DNA from: Solidesulfovibrio alcoholivorans DSM 5433
GTDB lineage: Bacteria; Desulfobacterota; Desulfovibrionia; Desulfovibrionales; Desulfovibrionaceae
Reading direction: 5' to 3'
Length of the DNA stretch: 64,000 nucleotides
Assembly (NCBI RefSeq): GCF_000702665.1
Contig: NZ_JNJA01000002.1
Location: forward strand, 310,001-374,000
This document shows, in pieces, positions 40,330 through 48,115 of this stretch. How positions within the stretch are numbered: the stretch's first letter is position 1; the number at the start of each line of letters is the position of its first letter. The position numbers were made by a program, and so were the translations under genes. A model generated the notes under the pieces. It had not been told where the DNA came from. It made no database searches and worked only from the letters and a program-made list of their open reading frames with translations.

Positions 40330-41466
40330 ATGCCTGACGCCCCGTTTCCCGAATATACGCTTTTCATCACCGGCCCGACCTACGTCCGTCCCGAAGTGCG
40401 CGCCGCCGGGGCCTGGCCCGAATACGGCCACCGCGACAGGGAAAACGCCAAACGCTTCGAGCCGATCTTCGCCGACCTCGCCGCCATCGCGGCCCTGCCG
40501 GACGACTACAGGACCATCCTTTTCCTGGGCTCGGGCTCCACGGCCATGGAAGCGGCCGTGCGCTCCCTGGTCGCCGACGGCGAGACCATACTGCACGTGT
40601 CCATGGGCGCGTTCGGCGACCTGTGGCACAAGATTTCGCTGGAAAACGGCAAGAAGGCGGTCCTGCTCGCCGTCGAGCCCGGCCGCGCCGCCACGGTCGA
40701 AGCCGTGGAAGCGGCCATGGACGCGCACAAGCCCGCCGTGGTCGCCGTCACCCACAACGAGACCTCCACGGGCGTGACGAACGACGTCGTGGCGCTCGGG
40801 CGCGCGATCAAGGCCCGGGGCGCGCTCGCCGTGGTGGACGGAGTGAGCATCTTCGGCGGCGCGCCAAGCGGCATCGCGGCGTCCGGCTGCGACATGTACT
40901 GCACCGCCACGCAGAAATCGCTGGGATTAAACGCCGGCTTCGGCATCGGCTTCGTGAGCCCCGCCGCCATCGACAAGGCGCATCACGTCACGGCCCGGGG
41001 GCATGCGTCCGACATCCTGGCCCACCTCGGCCGCGCGGCCAAGTTCCAGACCCAGTCCACGCCCAACGTCAGCCTCGGCAACCAGATGTGGCTGCAACTG
41101 GAATACATCGTGAAGGAAGAGGGCATCGAGGCGCGGTTTTCCCGCCACATCGCCATGCGCGAGCAGACCGAGGCTTTTGTGCGTTCGTTGCCCGGGTACG
41201 GCCTGTTCGCCGAGGAAGGCCACCGCTCGCCCACCGTGACCACGGTCGTCGTGCCGGGCGGCATGACGTTTTTCGATCTCAAGGCCGTCAAGGAAGCCAT
41301 GCGCGCCAAGGGCTACCTGTTCGACCCCGGCTACGCCAAGCTCAACGAGGATTTCGAGGCCGTGGGCAAGCGGCCGATCTTTCGCATCGGCCACATGGGC
41401 GACATCACCCCGGCCATGCTCCAGGGCTTTCTCGACGCCCTGGGCGAGGTCCTGTCCAAACGCTAG
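40330..41466 (+). CDS. Class V aminotransferase, possibly phosphoserine aminotransferase-like
   Basis: A 378-aa PLP enzyme. The Schiff-base lysine is K196 in CTATQKSLGL, with the cofactor Asp in ALAVVDGVS. Overall it resembles the alanine-glyoxylate / serine aminotransferase branch of class V. Proximity to serB suggests the phosphohydroxypyruvate to phosphoserine step, but serine-glyoxylate or serine-pyruvate activity cannot be excluded. ATG 40330 follows ACGGAG. Confidence 0.82.
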   Translation: MPDAPFPEYTLFITGPTYVRPEVRAAGAWPEYGHRDRENAKRFEPIFADLAAIAALPDDYRTILFLGSGSTAMEAAVRSLVADGETILHVSMGAFGDLWHKISLENGKKAVLLAVEPGRAATVEAVEAAMDAHKPAVVAVTHNETSTGVTNDVVALGRAIKARGALAVVDGVSIFGGAPSGIAASGCDMYCTATQKSLGLNAGFGIGFVSPAAIDKAHHVTARGHASDILAHLGRAAKFQTQSTPNVSLGNQMWLQLEYIVKEEGIEARFSRHIAMREQTEAFVRSLPGYGLFAEEGHRSPTVTTVVVPGGMTFFDLKAVKEAMRAKGYLFDPGYAKLNEDFEAVGKRPIFRIGHMGDITPAMLQGFLDALGEVLSKR

Positions 41467-41485
41467 AAAACGCTAGATCGCCGCA

Positions 41486-41512
41486 GGCCGGCGCGTCACG
41501 CGCCGGCCTTTT
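41486..41512 (+). terminator. Terminator embedded in the tail of the convergent gene
   Basis: GGCCGGCGCG (41486-41495), loop TCA, CGCGCCGGCC (41499-41508), then TTTT. It lies 20 nt after the aminotransferase stop. The TCA loop is the stop codon of the convergent TtuA-like gene read from the other strand, so the right arm encodes that protein's last residues. Confidence 0.75.
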
Positions 41513-42404
41513 CCACGAGACTGCGGATGCGGCACACGCCGCAGACCTCCGCCGACGACGGATAGCCGCACCGCGCGCAGGGCTGCAATATCGGCCCGGC
41601 GTCGTTTCCTTCCCCACGAAAATACTGCCTGCCCTTGGCCAGAAACGCCTCGTAAAAGGCCGTTTTCTGGCCGGGGCTCGTGTATTCCAGGTCGGACAGG
41701 AGCCGTTTGTGGCTCGTGAAGCTGGCCCCGCCGGAGTAGGGGCAGGCCGCCTTCCAATGGTCGATGCCCTTTAAGAAGCAGTAGGCCGCGGTTTCGAATT
41801 CGGTGAGCCGGTAGAGCGGCTTGATCTTGCGCACGAAGCGCCCCTCGGCCGGCAGCGACGGCCCCTGCCCGCCCAGGTAGGCCTCGTCCCAGCGCAGCAC
41901 GTTGGCGAAAAGCCGCGCCGTCTCGTCGTCCAGGTTGTGCCCCGTGGCCAGGGCGGCATAGCCGCTTTCGTAGGCGAACCGGTTGAAATAATGCCGTTTG
42001 ATCTTGCCGCATACGGCGCAGATGGGGCGGTGCACCGCGTCTTTGACCTTGGGGATGGCAAGTCCCAGGTCCGCCATGCGCAGCACGTGGAGCGCAAATC
42101 CGTTTTCCCGGCAGTACGCCTCGGTGCGCGCGCACACCGGGTCCGAGGAGTCCGGGATGCCCAGGTGCACGTGCAGCCCGGCCACGTCGTGGCCGAGGTC
42201 GGAGAGTACCCGCAAGAGCGCCAGCGAATCCTTGCCGCCGGAAACCGCCACCAGCACCTTCTCGCCCGGCGCGATCATGGCGTGGCGCCGGATCGCCGTC
42301 TCCACCTGGCGCTTGAAGAACAGCTCGAAACAATCGGGGCAAAACCCGGCATGATGGCTCGGCAGCTTCACCGCCGCTGTCTCGCCGCAGCGTTTACATT
42401 TCAT
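41496..42404 (-). CDS. TtuA-like tRNA 2-thiolation enzyme
   Basis: A 302-aa PP-loop ATPase (SGGKDS, 55-60) with two zinc-binding ends: C3/C6/C22/C25 and C276/C279/C288/C291. The inner cysteines C129, C132 and C221 occupy the places that bind the catalytic [4Fe-4S] cluster in TtuA, almost residue for residue. TtuA thiolates a tRNA uridine using sulfur delivered by the ubiquitin-like TtuB. A ThiS/MoaD-like protein is encoded upstream on the same strand, supporting this over TilS/TtcA. ATG 42404 has AAAGGA upstream. Confidence 0.85.
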   Translation of the reverse strand: MKCKRCGETAAVKLPSHHAGFCPDCFELFFKRQVETAIRRHAMIAPGEKVLVAVSGGKDSLALLRVLSDLGHDVAGLHVHLGIPDSSDPVCARTEAYCRENGFALHVLRMADLGLAIPKVKDAVHRPICAVCGKIKRHYFNRFAYESGYAALATGHNLDDETARLFANVLRWDEAYLGGQGPSLPAEGRFVRKIKPLYRLTEFETAAYCFLKGIDHWKAACPYSGGASFTSHKRLLSDLEYTSPGQKTAFYEAFLAKGRQYFRGEGNDAGPILQPCARCGYPSSAEVCGVCRIRSLVEKAGA

Positions 42405-42430
42405 AAGATCCTTTGAGGGAGGGCGAGGAG

Positions 42431-42502
42431 AACCGGGGGGGAAACCCCTTTTTGAAAAAAGGGGTTTCCTCCCCCGGACCCCCACCTTCCCCAAAAATTT
42501 TT
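42431..42502. repeat. Long hairpin element, copy H
   Basis: Arms 42433-42453 and 42456-42477 pair over about 20 bp with one bulge: a CCGGGGGG outer part and an AAACCCCTTTTT inner part. It is followed by ACCCCCACCTTCCCC and an A5T5 block. It lies between the sulfur-carrier gene and the TtuA-like gene and is a different type from copies A-F. Confidence 0.75.
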
Positions 42503-42574
42503 AAAGGGAGGACAGGTGTTGCTTCTTAGCATACTGTCCTGGTCGGAATATTTAAGCCTTCCCCCCCTTACGGG

Positions 42575-42622
42575 GTGGTCCAGGAGGGGCCCTCGGCCCC
42601 TCCTGGCCGCCGGAGGCATTCC
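42575..42622 (-). repeat. Dispersed G/C palindrome, copy E
   Basis: CCAGGAGGGGCC (42580-42591), loop CTC, GGCCCCTCCTGG (42595-42606). On the minus strand it is preceded by GAATGCCTCCGGCGG, as in copies C and D. It is 30 nt after the stop of the sulfur-carrier gene. Confidence 0.85.
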
Positions 42623-42653
42623 TCTTTCTTCTCCCCTTTCTCCTTCACCTTCC

Positions 42654-42851
42654 CTATCCGCGCGACACGACGGGGCGGATGGCGACGTGGTCGCCGGGGC
42701 GCAGGTGGCGGTCCGGGGTGAGCAGTTCGCCGTCGCGGATGACCAGGGCGTCGTTGACGCGCAGGTGAAGTTTGTTGAGCAATTGGAGGACGGTCTTGAT
42801 TTTTTCGAAAGTGGCTGGCGTGTTGTTCGTGCCCAGTGTTACGGTGATCAT
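42654..42851 (-). CDS. ThiS/MoaD-like sulfur carrier (TtuB-like)
   Basis: A 65-aa beta-grasp protein (MITVTLGTNNTPATFEKIK; LRVNDALVIRDGELLTPDRHL; GDHVAIRPV). Such carriers end in Gly-Gly, which is adenylated and thiocarboxylated. This one ends V-S-R-G, with a single terminal glycine. It is probably the sulfur donor for the TtuA-like enzyme on the same strand, 249 bp downstream past two palindromic elements. The start ATG lacks a clear ribosome site. Confidence 0.78.
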   Translation of the reverse strand: MITVTLGTNNTPATFEKIKTVLQLLNKLHLRVNDALVIRDGELLTPDRHLRPGDHVAIRPVVSRG

Positions 42852-42999
42852 GGGCCGCAGGTGTAGCCTGCGGCGCGGTTGGAATCAAGGCGAGATACCG
42901 GGGAAAACGGTTGACCCGGCCCGGGCTTTTCAGCATAACCTTGAAGTCGAAAGACGCGTGCATTCGATCACTTTATGCCGTGGTACAAGGAGTTTAGCC

Positions 43000-43365
43000 A
43001 TGAGCGGGAAGATTTTGGTCGTCGACGACGAGAAACATATCCGGATGCTCTATCAGGAAGAGCTCGAAGGGGAGGGCTACGAGGTCGTGACCTCCGACGG
43101 CGAGGAAGAGATTCTGCCGCTGATGGCCCGGGTGTCGCCGGACGTCGTGGTGCTCGACATCAAGCTCGGCGGCAACCGCTCGGGCCTCGACCTGCTCCAG
43201 GAGATACGCGGCAAGGACCAGAGCATCCCCGTGATCCTGAGCACGGCCTACGACAGCTTCCAGCACGACCTCAAATCCATCGCCGCCGACTACTACGTGG
43301 TCAAGTCCGTGGACCTCGGGGAACTCAAGAACAAGGTCGCCCTGGCCATGGAAAAAGCCGGCTGA
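43000..43365 (+). CDS. Single-domain response regulator
   Basis: A 121-aa stand-alone receiver with D9/D10, phospho-acceptor D53 (VVLDIKLGG) and a lysine in YYVVKSVD. It has no output domain, so it acts by protein contact or as a phosphate shuttle. ATG 43000 is set by AAGGAG at 42987-42992. No kinase is adjacent. A GC hairpin (GCGCCCCGGA / TCCGGGGCGC, 43388-43419) follows it without a T-tract. Confidence 0.93.
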   Translation: MSGKILVVDDEKHIRMLYQEELEGEGYEVVTSDGEEEILPLMARVSPDVVVLDIKLGGNRSGLDLLQEIRGKDQSIPVILSTAYDSFQHDLKSIAADYYVVKSVDLGELKNKVALAMEKAG

Positions 43366-43485
43366 GGAGCCGCCGTTTCACGGACATGCGCCCCGGACGC
43401 CCAGCCGGCTCCGGGGCGCGCCGCCAGGCCGTCTCCGGCCCGCCGCCCTTGCCCCCACCAGCCGTTCGTGCTAGCCGCCTTGCCC

Positions 43486-44130
43486 ATGTTTCCAGAAATT
43501 TCCCAGACCATGCAGGAGATCGCCCTGCTCGTGGTGCCGGTGCTCATGGCCGTGACCTTCCATGAGGCGGCCCACGGCTATGTGGCCAACTGGCTCGGCG
43601 ACCCCACGGCGCGCCTGGCCGGACGGCTGACGCTGAATCCCATCAACCACCTGGACGTGCTCGGCACGCTGGCCTTCCTGCTCACGCGCATGATCGGCTG
43701 GGCCAAGCCCGTGCCCGTGGATCCGCGCTATTTCCGCAATCCGGTGAGGGGCATGATGCTCGTGGCCCTGGCCGGTCCGGCCATGAACTTCCTGCTCGCC
43801 GTGCTGAGCGCCCTGGCCGTGCGGGGCATCGAATACCTGGGCCGCGGCGTGGCGCAGGGGACGCTTGCGTACAGCGTCCTCGAGCCGCTGCTTTACATGT
43901 GCGCGGCCGGGGTCACGGTCAACATCGCGCTCGGCATCTTCAACATGCTGCCCGTGCCGCCGCTCGACGGCAGCAACGTGCTCGCCGCCTTCCTGCCGCC
44001 GCGCATGGCCATGCGCTACCAGAGCTTCGGCCGCTGGGGCTTTCTGCTGCTCATCCTGCTGGCCGTGTTCGGCGTGCTCGGCAAGCTCATCGGCCAACCG
44101 GTGGCGGTGTTGTCCCGGATGCTGCTCTAG
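43486..44130 (+). CDS. Site-2 protease family metalloprotease (rhomboid-independent S2P)
   Basis: A 214-aa membrane zinc protease. HEAAH (near residue 26) supplies the zinc ligands and NMLPVPPLDGSNVL (near 151) the third ligand and S2P/M50 signature. It has about five membrane helices and no PDZ domain, as in the short S2P group B. ATG 43486 is preferred; GTG 43468 would add six residues. Substrate unknown. trpS follows 61 nt later. Confidence 0.9.
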   Translation: MFPEISQTMQEIALLVVPVLMAVTFHEAAHGYVANWLGDPTARLAGRLTLNPINHLDVLGTLAFLLTRMIGWAKPVPVDPRYFRNPVRGMMLVALAGPAMNFLLAVLSALAVRGIEYLGRGVAQGTLAYSVLEPLLYMCAAGVTVNIALGIFNMLPVPPLDGSNVLAAFLPPRMAMRYQSFGRWGFLLLILLAVFGVLGKLIGQPVAVLSRMLL

Positions 44131-44191
44131 GCGGGGGAACCTCCCTTCGCCTTTTTTCCATACCCTTCACGAGGAAACGGATCATATTGCC

Positions 44192-45199
44192 ATGAGTGAG
44201 AACACCCCCAAGGAAAACAAGCGGATCGTCTCCGGCATGCGCCCCACCGGCCCCCTGCACCTGGGCCACTACTTCGGCGTGCTGAAAAACTGGGTCGAGC
44301 TCCAGGAAACCCACGAGTGCCTTTTCTTCGTGGCCGACTGGCATGCGCTGACCACGGAATACGCCGACCCCAAACGCATCAAGGGCTTCGTGCCGGAACT
44401 GGTCAAGGACTGGGTGGCGGCCGGGCTCGATCCGGAAAAATGCGTGCTGTTCCAGCAGTCCCAGGTCAAGGAGCACGTGGAGCTGCATTTGCTGCTGTCC
44501 ATGCTCACGCCCGTTTCCTGGCTCGAGCGCTGCCCCACCTACAAGGACCAGCTGACCGAACTTGCGGCCAAGGACCTGACCACCTACGGCTTCCTGGGTT
44601 ATCCGGTGCTCATGGCCTCGGACATCCTGCTCTACAAGCCGGCCTTCGTGCCCGTGGGCCAGGACCAGCTGCCGCACCTGGAACTGACCCGGGAGATCGC
44701 CCGCCGCGCCAACCACCTCTACGGGAACTTCTTCCCCGAGCCGCAGGCACTGCTGACGCCCGACGCCAAGCTGACGGGCCTCGACGGGCGCAAGATGAGC
44801 AAGAGCTACGGCAACGCCATCGGCCTGTCCGAGGACCCGGCGAGCATGAAGAAGAAGGTCATGAGCATGCTGACCTGCGAAAAGCGCGCCCGCCTGACCG
44901 ACCCCGGCGATCCCAAGGAGTGCAACCTTTTCCCCTACCACGAGCTTCTGACCGACCCGGCGCGGCTGCCCGAGATCGTCGAGGGCTGCACCCACGCCAC
45001 CTGGGGCTGTGGCGACTGCAAGAAGCTGCTCGTCGAGTCCATGACCGCCTTCCTGGAACCCATCCGCGACCGGCGCAAGGCCTTCGACGCCAAGCCCGAC
45101 CTCGTGCGGGAACTCCTGGAAAAGGGCAACGCCGCGGCCCGGCAGCGGGCCTGCCGCAACCTGGAAGCGTTCCGCAAGAAGCTCAACCTCAATTTTTAG
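44192..45199 (+). CDS. trpS: Tryptophanyl-tRNA synthetase
   Basis: A 335-aa class I synthetase that charges tRNA-Trp. The HIGH-type motif is PLHLGHYFG near residue 19 and the KMSKS motif is intact (RKMSKSYGN near 209). Length is the usual bacterial size. A CGDCKK motif lies in the C-terminal part. The ATG lies 20 nt after CGAGGAAA. A strong terminator follows. Confidence 0.96.
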   Translation: MSENTPKENKRIVSGMRPTGPLHLGHYFGVLKNWVELQETHECLFFVADWHALTTEYADPKRIKGFVPELVKDWVAAGLDPEKCVLFQQSQVKEHVELHLLLSMLTPVSWLERCPTYKDQLTELAAKDLTTYGFLGYPVLMASDILLYKPAFVPVGQDQLPHLELTREIARRANHLYGNFFPEPQALLTPDAKLTGLDGRKMSKSYGNAIGLSEDPASMKKKVMSMLTCEKRARLTDPGDPKECNLFPYHELLTDPARLPEIVEGCTHATWGCGDCKKLLVESMTAFLEPIRDRRKAFDAKPDLVRELLEKGNAAARQRACRNLEAFRKKLNLNF

Positions 45200-45257
45200 G
45201 GAAGCGTCGGCGCGTCGGTTCGACGCCGCGCGGCTGCCGCGCCGACAGCCTTTTCGG

Positions 45258-45301
45258 GAAAGGGATTTCTCCTCAGGGAGAAATCCCTTTTTGTTTTTGC
45301 C
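45258..45301 (+). terminator. Intrinsic terminator of trpS
   Basis: A perfect 14-bp stem, AAAGGGATTTCTCC (45259-45272) with GGAGAAATCCCTTT (45277-45290), loop TCAG, then T2-G-T5. It lies 60 nt after the trpS stop and between convergent genes. Confidence 0.92.
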
Positions 45302-45363
45302 CGTGGCGAAGCGAATGCGTTGCGGCAACAGGTCTGCGGAACAGTCACGCGTCGTCCCGTTCC

Positions 45364-46293
45364 TTACCTTTGCCCCGTGCGTGGTTGCGGTCTGGACAAG
45401 CGCAGCACGCGCCTGTCCACCGTGGCGAACAGGATGCCCGCGATGATCATCCCGCCGCCGACGATGTGGAAGGACGCGATGGACTCCCCGAGCAGCCAGG
45501 CCGATTCGACGGCGGTGAAAAGCGGCAGGCTGTAGTAGACCATGCCCGCAAGCACCGGGCCGATGCCCGCGATGGCCCGCGTCCAGAGGACGTAGGCGAT
45601 CGTGGAGCAGCCGATGCCCGCATAGGCGATGCCCGCGACCACGGGCACGGTGAGCGCCGGGGCGGGCAGGACGGCGACTTCCACGGCGAGCCCCGGCAGC
45701 AGGAACACGAGGCCCAGGGCGAAGGTGGCGGCGTTGTACCCGGCAAGGGACAGCCCCTTGGGGCGGTTGCGCACGAAAAGCGAATAGAGCGCGAAGCTGG
45801 CCGCGCCGGCAAGGGCCCAGAGGTCGCCGGGGTTGAAGCGGACGGCCGCCAGATGCTGCCAGTCGCCCCGGGAGAGAAGCGTCAGGACGCCGCACAGCAC
45901 GACGCCCATGCCCGCCAGCCGCCGCCAGGTGATGGGTTCGGCGTAGAGGATGCGGGAAAGCAGCATGATGATGACCGGCGCCGTGGGCACGAGCAGGGCC
46001 ATGTTGAGGCTCTGGGTCGTCTGGCCGGCCTTGTAGACGAATGTGTTGAGCAGCGTGACGCCGAGCAGGCCCATGACCGAAAGGTGCCGCCAGTGGCGGC
46101 GCATGAGCGGCCAGTCGGCGCGCAGGTGCGGCAGCGCCCAGGGCAGCAGGCAGGCCAGCGCCAGCAGCCAGCGCCAGAAATTGAGCTGGATGGGCGCAAT
46201 GGCGTGGGCGATGCCGCGGGCCACCACGAAATTGCCGGCCCAGACGACCGTCGCGGCAAGGGCGGCCAACAGGCCGGTCAGAGAAGGCGACAT
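45364..46293 (-). CDS. EamA/DMT-family transporter
   Basis: A 309-aa inner-membrane protein with ten predicted helices in two EamA repeats (first GLLAALAATVVWAGNFVVAR; second DLWALAGAASFALYSLFVR). DMT exporters carry amino acids or metabolites; substrate cannot be assigned. It starts 21 nt after the upstream hypothetical gene on the same strand, so the two are probably cotranscribed. Confidence 0.88.
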   Translation of the reverse strand: MSPSLTGLLAALAATVVWAGNFVVARGIAHAIAPIQLNFWRWLLALACLLPWALPHLRADWPLMRRHWRHLSVMGLLGVTLLNTFVYKAGQTTQSLNMALLVPTAPVIIMLLSRILYAEPITWRRLAGMGVVLCGVLTLLSRGDWQHLAAVRFNPGDLWALAGAASFALYSLFVRNRPKGLSLAGYNAATFALGLVFLLPGLAVEVAVLPAPALTVPVVAGIAYAGIGCSTIAYVLWTRAIAGIGPVLAGMVYYSLPLFTAVESAWLLGESIASFHIVGGGMIIAGILFATVDRRVLRLSRPQPRTGQR

Positions 46294-46314
46294 GGTGCGG
46301 CTTCTGGCGGGGAA

Positions 46315-46734
46315 CTACTTGAGCGAGCCGATCTTGCCGAACTTGGTGGATTCGGCGCGGTAGAAGACGTTTTCGATGACCTTGTCGTTGCCCACATCCT
46401 TGTAGTCGATGCGCACGGGTGAGCCGTCCTCCTTCACCTTGCGGAAGAAGTCGGCGATGTTCTTGAACTTGTCCGAACGCAACCCGGGATCGACCACGAA
46501 GAATCCCTGGCTCGTCACGATGGTCAGGACGTTTTTCGTTTCCTGGACCTCTTCCACCAGGGCGGTGGTCTTTTTGTACTTCACCGCGAGGCTGTCCTCG
46601 GTCACGAAATCCATCACATAATATGCGGCCACGATGAAAAGCAGGAAGGAAAAAAGCAGGAGCACTTTTCCCTTGTTGACGGCGAAATCGCCGATGACCT
46701 GTCGCAGCCGTTCAATCTTGGTCTTGTCGATCAT
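46315..46734 (-). CDS. Hypothetical bitopic membrane protein
   Basis: A 139-aa protein. A basic 22-residue N-terminus precedes one membrane helix (about 23-43, VLLLFSFLLFIVAAYYVMDF). A soluble, presumably periplasmic, domain of about 95 residues follows with no cysteines or recognisable motif. Codon use is noticeably less GC-rich than neighbours (many AAG/AAA, ATC and TTC codons). It is cotranscribed with the DMT gene. Not recognised. Confidence 0.75.
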   Translation of the reverse strand: MIDKTKIERLRQVIGDFAVNKGKVLLLFSFLLFIVAAYYVMDFVTEDSLAVKYKKTTALVEEVQETKNVLTIVTSQGFFVVDPGLRSDKFKNIADFFRKVKEDGSPVRIDYKDVGNDKVIENVFYRAESTKFGKIGSLK

Positions 46735-46933
46735 GGGGCCTCGTTGCGCCGGGTGCGCTTGCCATGCTCCCGGGCCGTTTCACGGCGAAGACCATACCAC
46801 TCCTTGGCGAGGGAAAAAAGAGAAGAATCCGGGGCAATCCGGCAGCGTAGGGGCCGCGTGGGCGACACGGGCCCGCCGACGGCGCGCCGCGCGGAGCCTT
46901 GTCGGCCCTTTGCGGCGCGTCCCCAGGCAAAGG

Positions 46934-47521
46934 CTACGGTTCGATTTTCGTGCCGAGCATCTCCAGGAATTTGCGCATCCATTCCGGATGGGCCGGCCAG
47001 GCCGGGCCGGTGACGAGGTTGCCGCTGACCACGGCGTTGGTGAACGTCGCGTTGGGGCCGACGTAGGTGCCGCCGGCGCGTTCGATATCCGGCTGCACGG
47101 CCGGGTAGGCCATGCAATTGCAGCCGGAGACCACGTCCGCCGCCACCAGCACCTGCTGGCCGTGGCAGATGGCCGCGATGGGTTTTTTCGCCGCGCCGAA
47201 ATGCTTGACGATCTCGATGACGCGCGGGTTGAGCCGGATGTATTCCGGCGCGCGCCCGCCCGGCACGACCAGGGCGTCGAAGGACTTCTCGTCCACGGCG
47301 TCGAAGTCGTAGTTGAGCTGGAAGTTGTGGCCGGGTTTTTCGCTGTAGGTCTGGTCGCCCTCGAAGTCGTGGACCGCCGTGCGCACCGTTTCCCCGGCCT
47401 TCTTGCCCGGGCACACGGTTTTGATGTCGTGTCCGACCATGACGAGCATCTGGTAGGGCACCATGACTTCGTAGTCTTCGACGTAGTCACCGACGAGCAT
47501 CAGGATCTTTTTGACCGCCAT
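46934..47521 (-). CDS. DJ-1/PfpI family protein
   Basis: A 195-aa protein of the DJ-1/PfpI superfamily. The nucleophile elbow is AAIC119-H120-GQQVL with E15 as the partner acid, and [12 protein letters not shown] is the conserved glycine turn. Members act as chaperones, deglycases or amidases; which applies here is unclear. ATG 47521 follows AAGGAG on the minus strand. The 199-bp gap to the next gene (46735-46933) holds GC inverted repeats but no clear terminator. Confidence 0.9.
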   Translation of the reverse strand: MAVKKILMLVGDYVEDYEVMVPYQMLVMVGHDIKTVCPGKKAGETVRTAVHDFEGDQTYSEKPGHNFQLNYDFDAVDEKSFDALVVPGGRAPEYIRLNPRVIEIVKHFGAAKKPIAAICHGQQVLVAADVVSGCNCMAYPAVQPDIERAGGTYVGPNATFTNAVVSGNLVTGPAWPAHPEWMRKFLEMLGTKIEP

Positions 47522-47606
47522 CGCTTACTCCTTGTGCGGTTTCGCCCGCCGCCGGAAGCGGCGGCGGACCCGGCGCGACGCCAACGGCCCGTGGACCGCC
47601 CGCGGG

Positions 47607-47954
47607 CTATTTGGCGCAGTTGCACCGGTAGAATTTGCGGTTGCAAAATTCCAGGCAGGTGTCCCGGGTCTGTTGCACCTTGGCCGCGCACGGGCCCGGC
47701 ACGTCGGCTTCGAGTTCCATGGCGCGCTGCTTGCACGACGCCTGGCAGGCGGCCATGTCCTCGTGGTAGTCCGTGGCCACCGCCTGGAACACGCCGCAGA
47801 CGCGGGAGGCGCAGGCCGAGACCGCCCCGGCCGGATCGGAGCGGCAGGATGCTTCGAATTCCTGGGGCGTGATGATCGGCAGGGTATGTTTGGCGCAGCC
47901 CCACGCGCCAAGGCAGCAGCAGGCGAGCAAGAGCAGGCTGAAAGGTCGCGGCAT
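47607..47954 (-). CDS. Small cysteine-rich exported protein
   Basis: A 115-aa protein with an N-terminal hydrophobic segment (PFSLLLLACCCLGAWGCAK). LLAC or AWGC could be a lipobox, so it is a lipoprotein or a secreted protein. The mature part has about twelve cysteines in a helical context, including two CX3C pairs (CQASC and CLEFC) about 27 residues apart and an ending CRCN-type cluster (YRCNCAK). This suggests a disulfide-braced helical hairpin, or metal binding. Not recognised as a known family. Confidence 0.65.
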   Translation of the reverse strand: MPRPFSLLLLACCCLGAWGCAKHTLPIITPQEFEASCRSDPAGAVSACASRVCGVFQAVATDYHEDMAACQASCKQRAMELEADVPGPCAAKVQQTRDTCLEFCNRKFYRCNCAK

Positions 47955-48115
47955 GACGGCATCCCCCCCTGGCCCGGGCGGGCAAGGACTTTTTCGAGAT
48001 TCGCCGCCGTTGTACCTGCTCGGCCGTGTCCTGACAAGCCGGCCTTGCGCGAGGCACGCAGGGGCCGTAGAAATGGGGCCGCGCCGCTGCCCGGCGCAGC
48101 AGGGGATTGCCGACC

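Noticed and set aside
45217-45225. GGTTCGA tRNA T-loop-like string (also near 46938)
   Set aside because: No acceptor stem, anticodon stem or CCA end around either; the second is inside the DJ-1/PfpI gene end.
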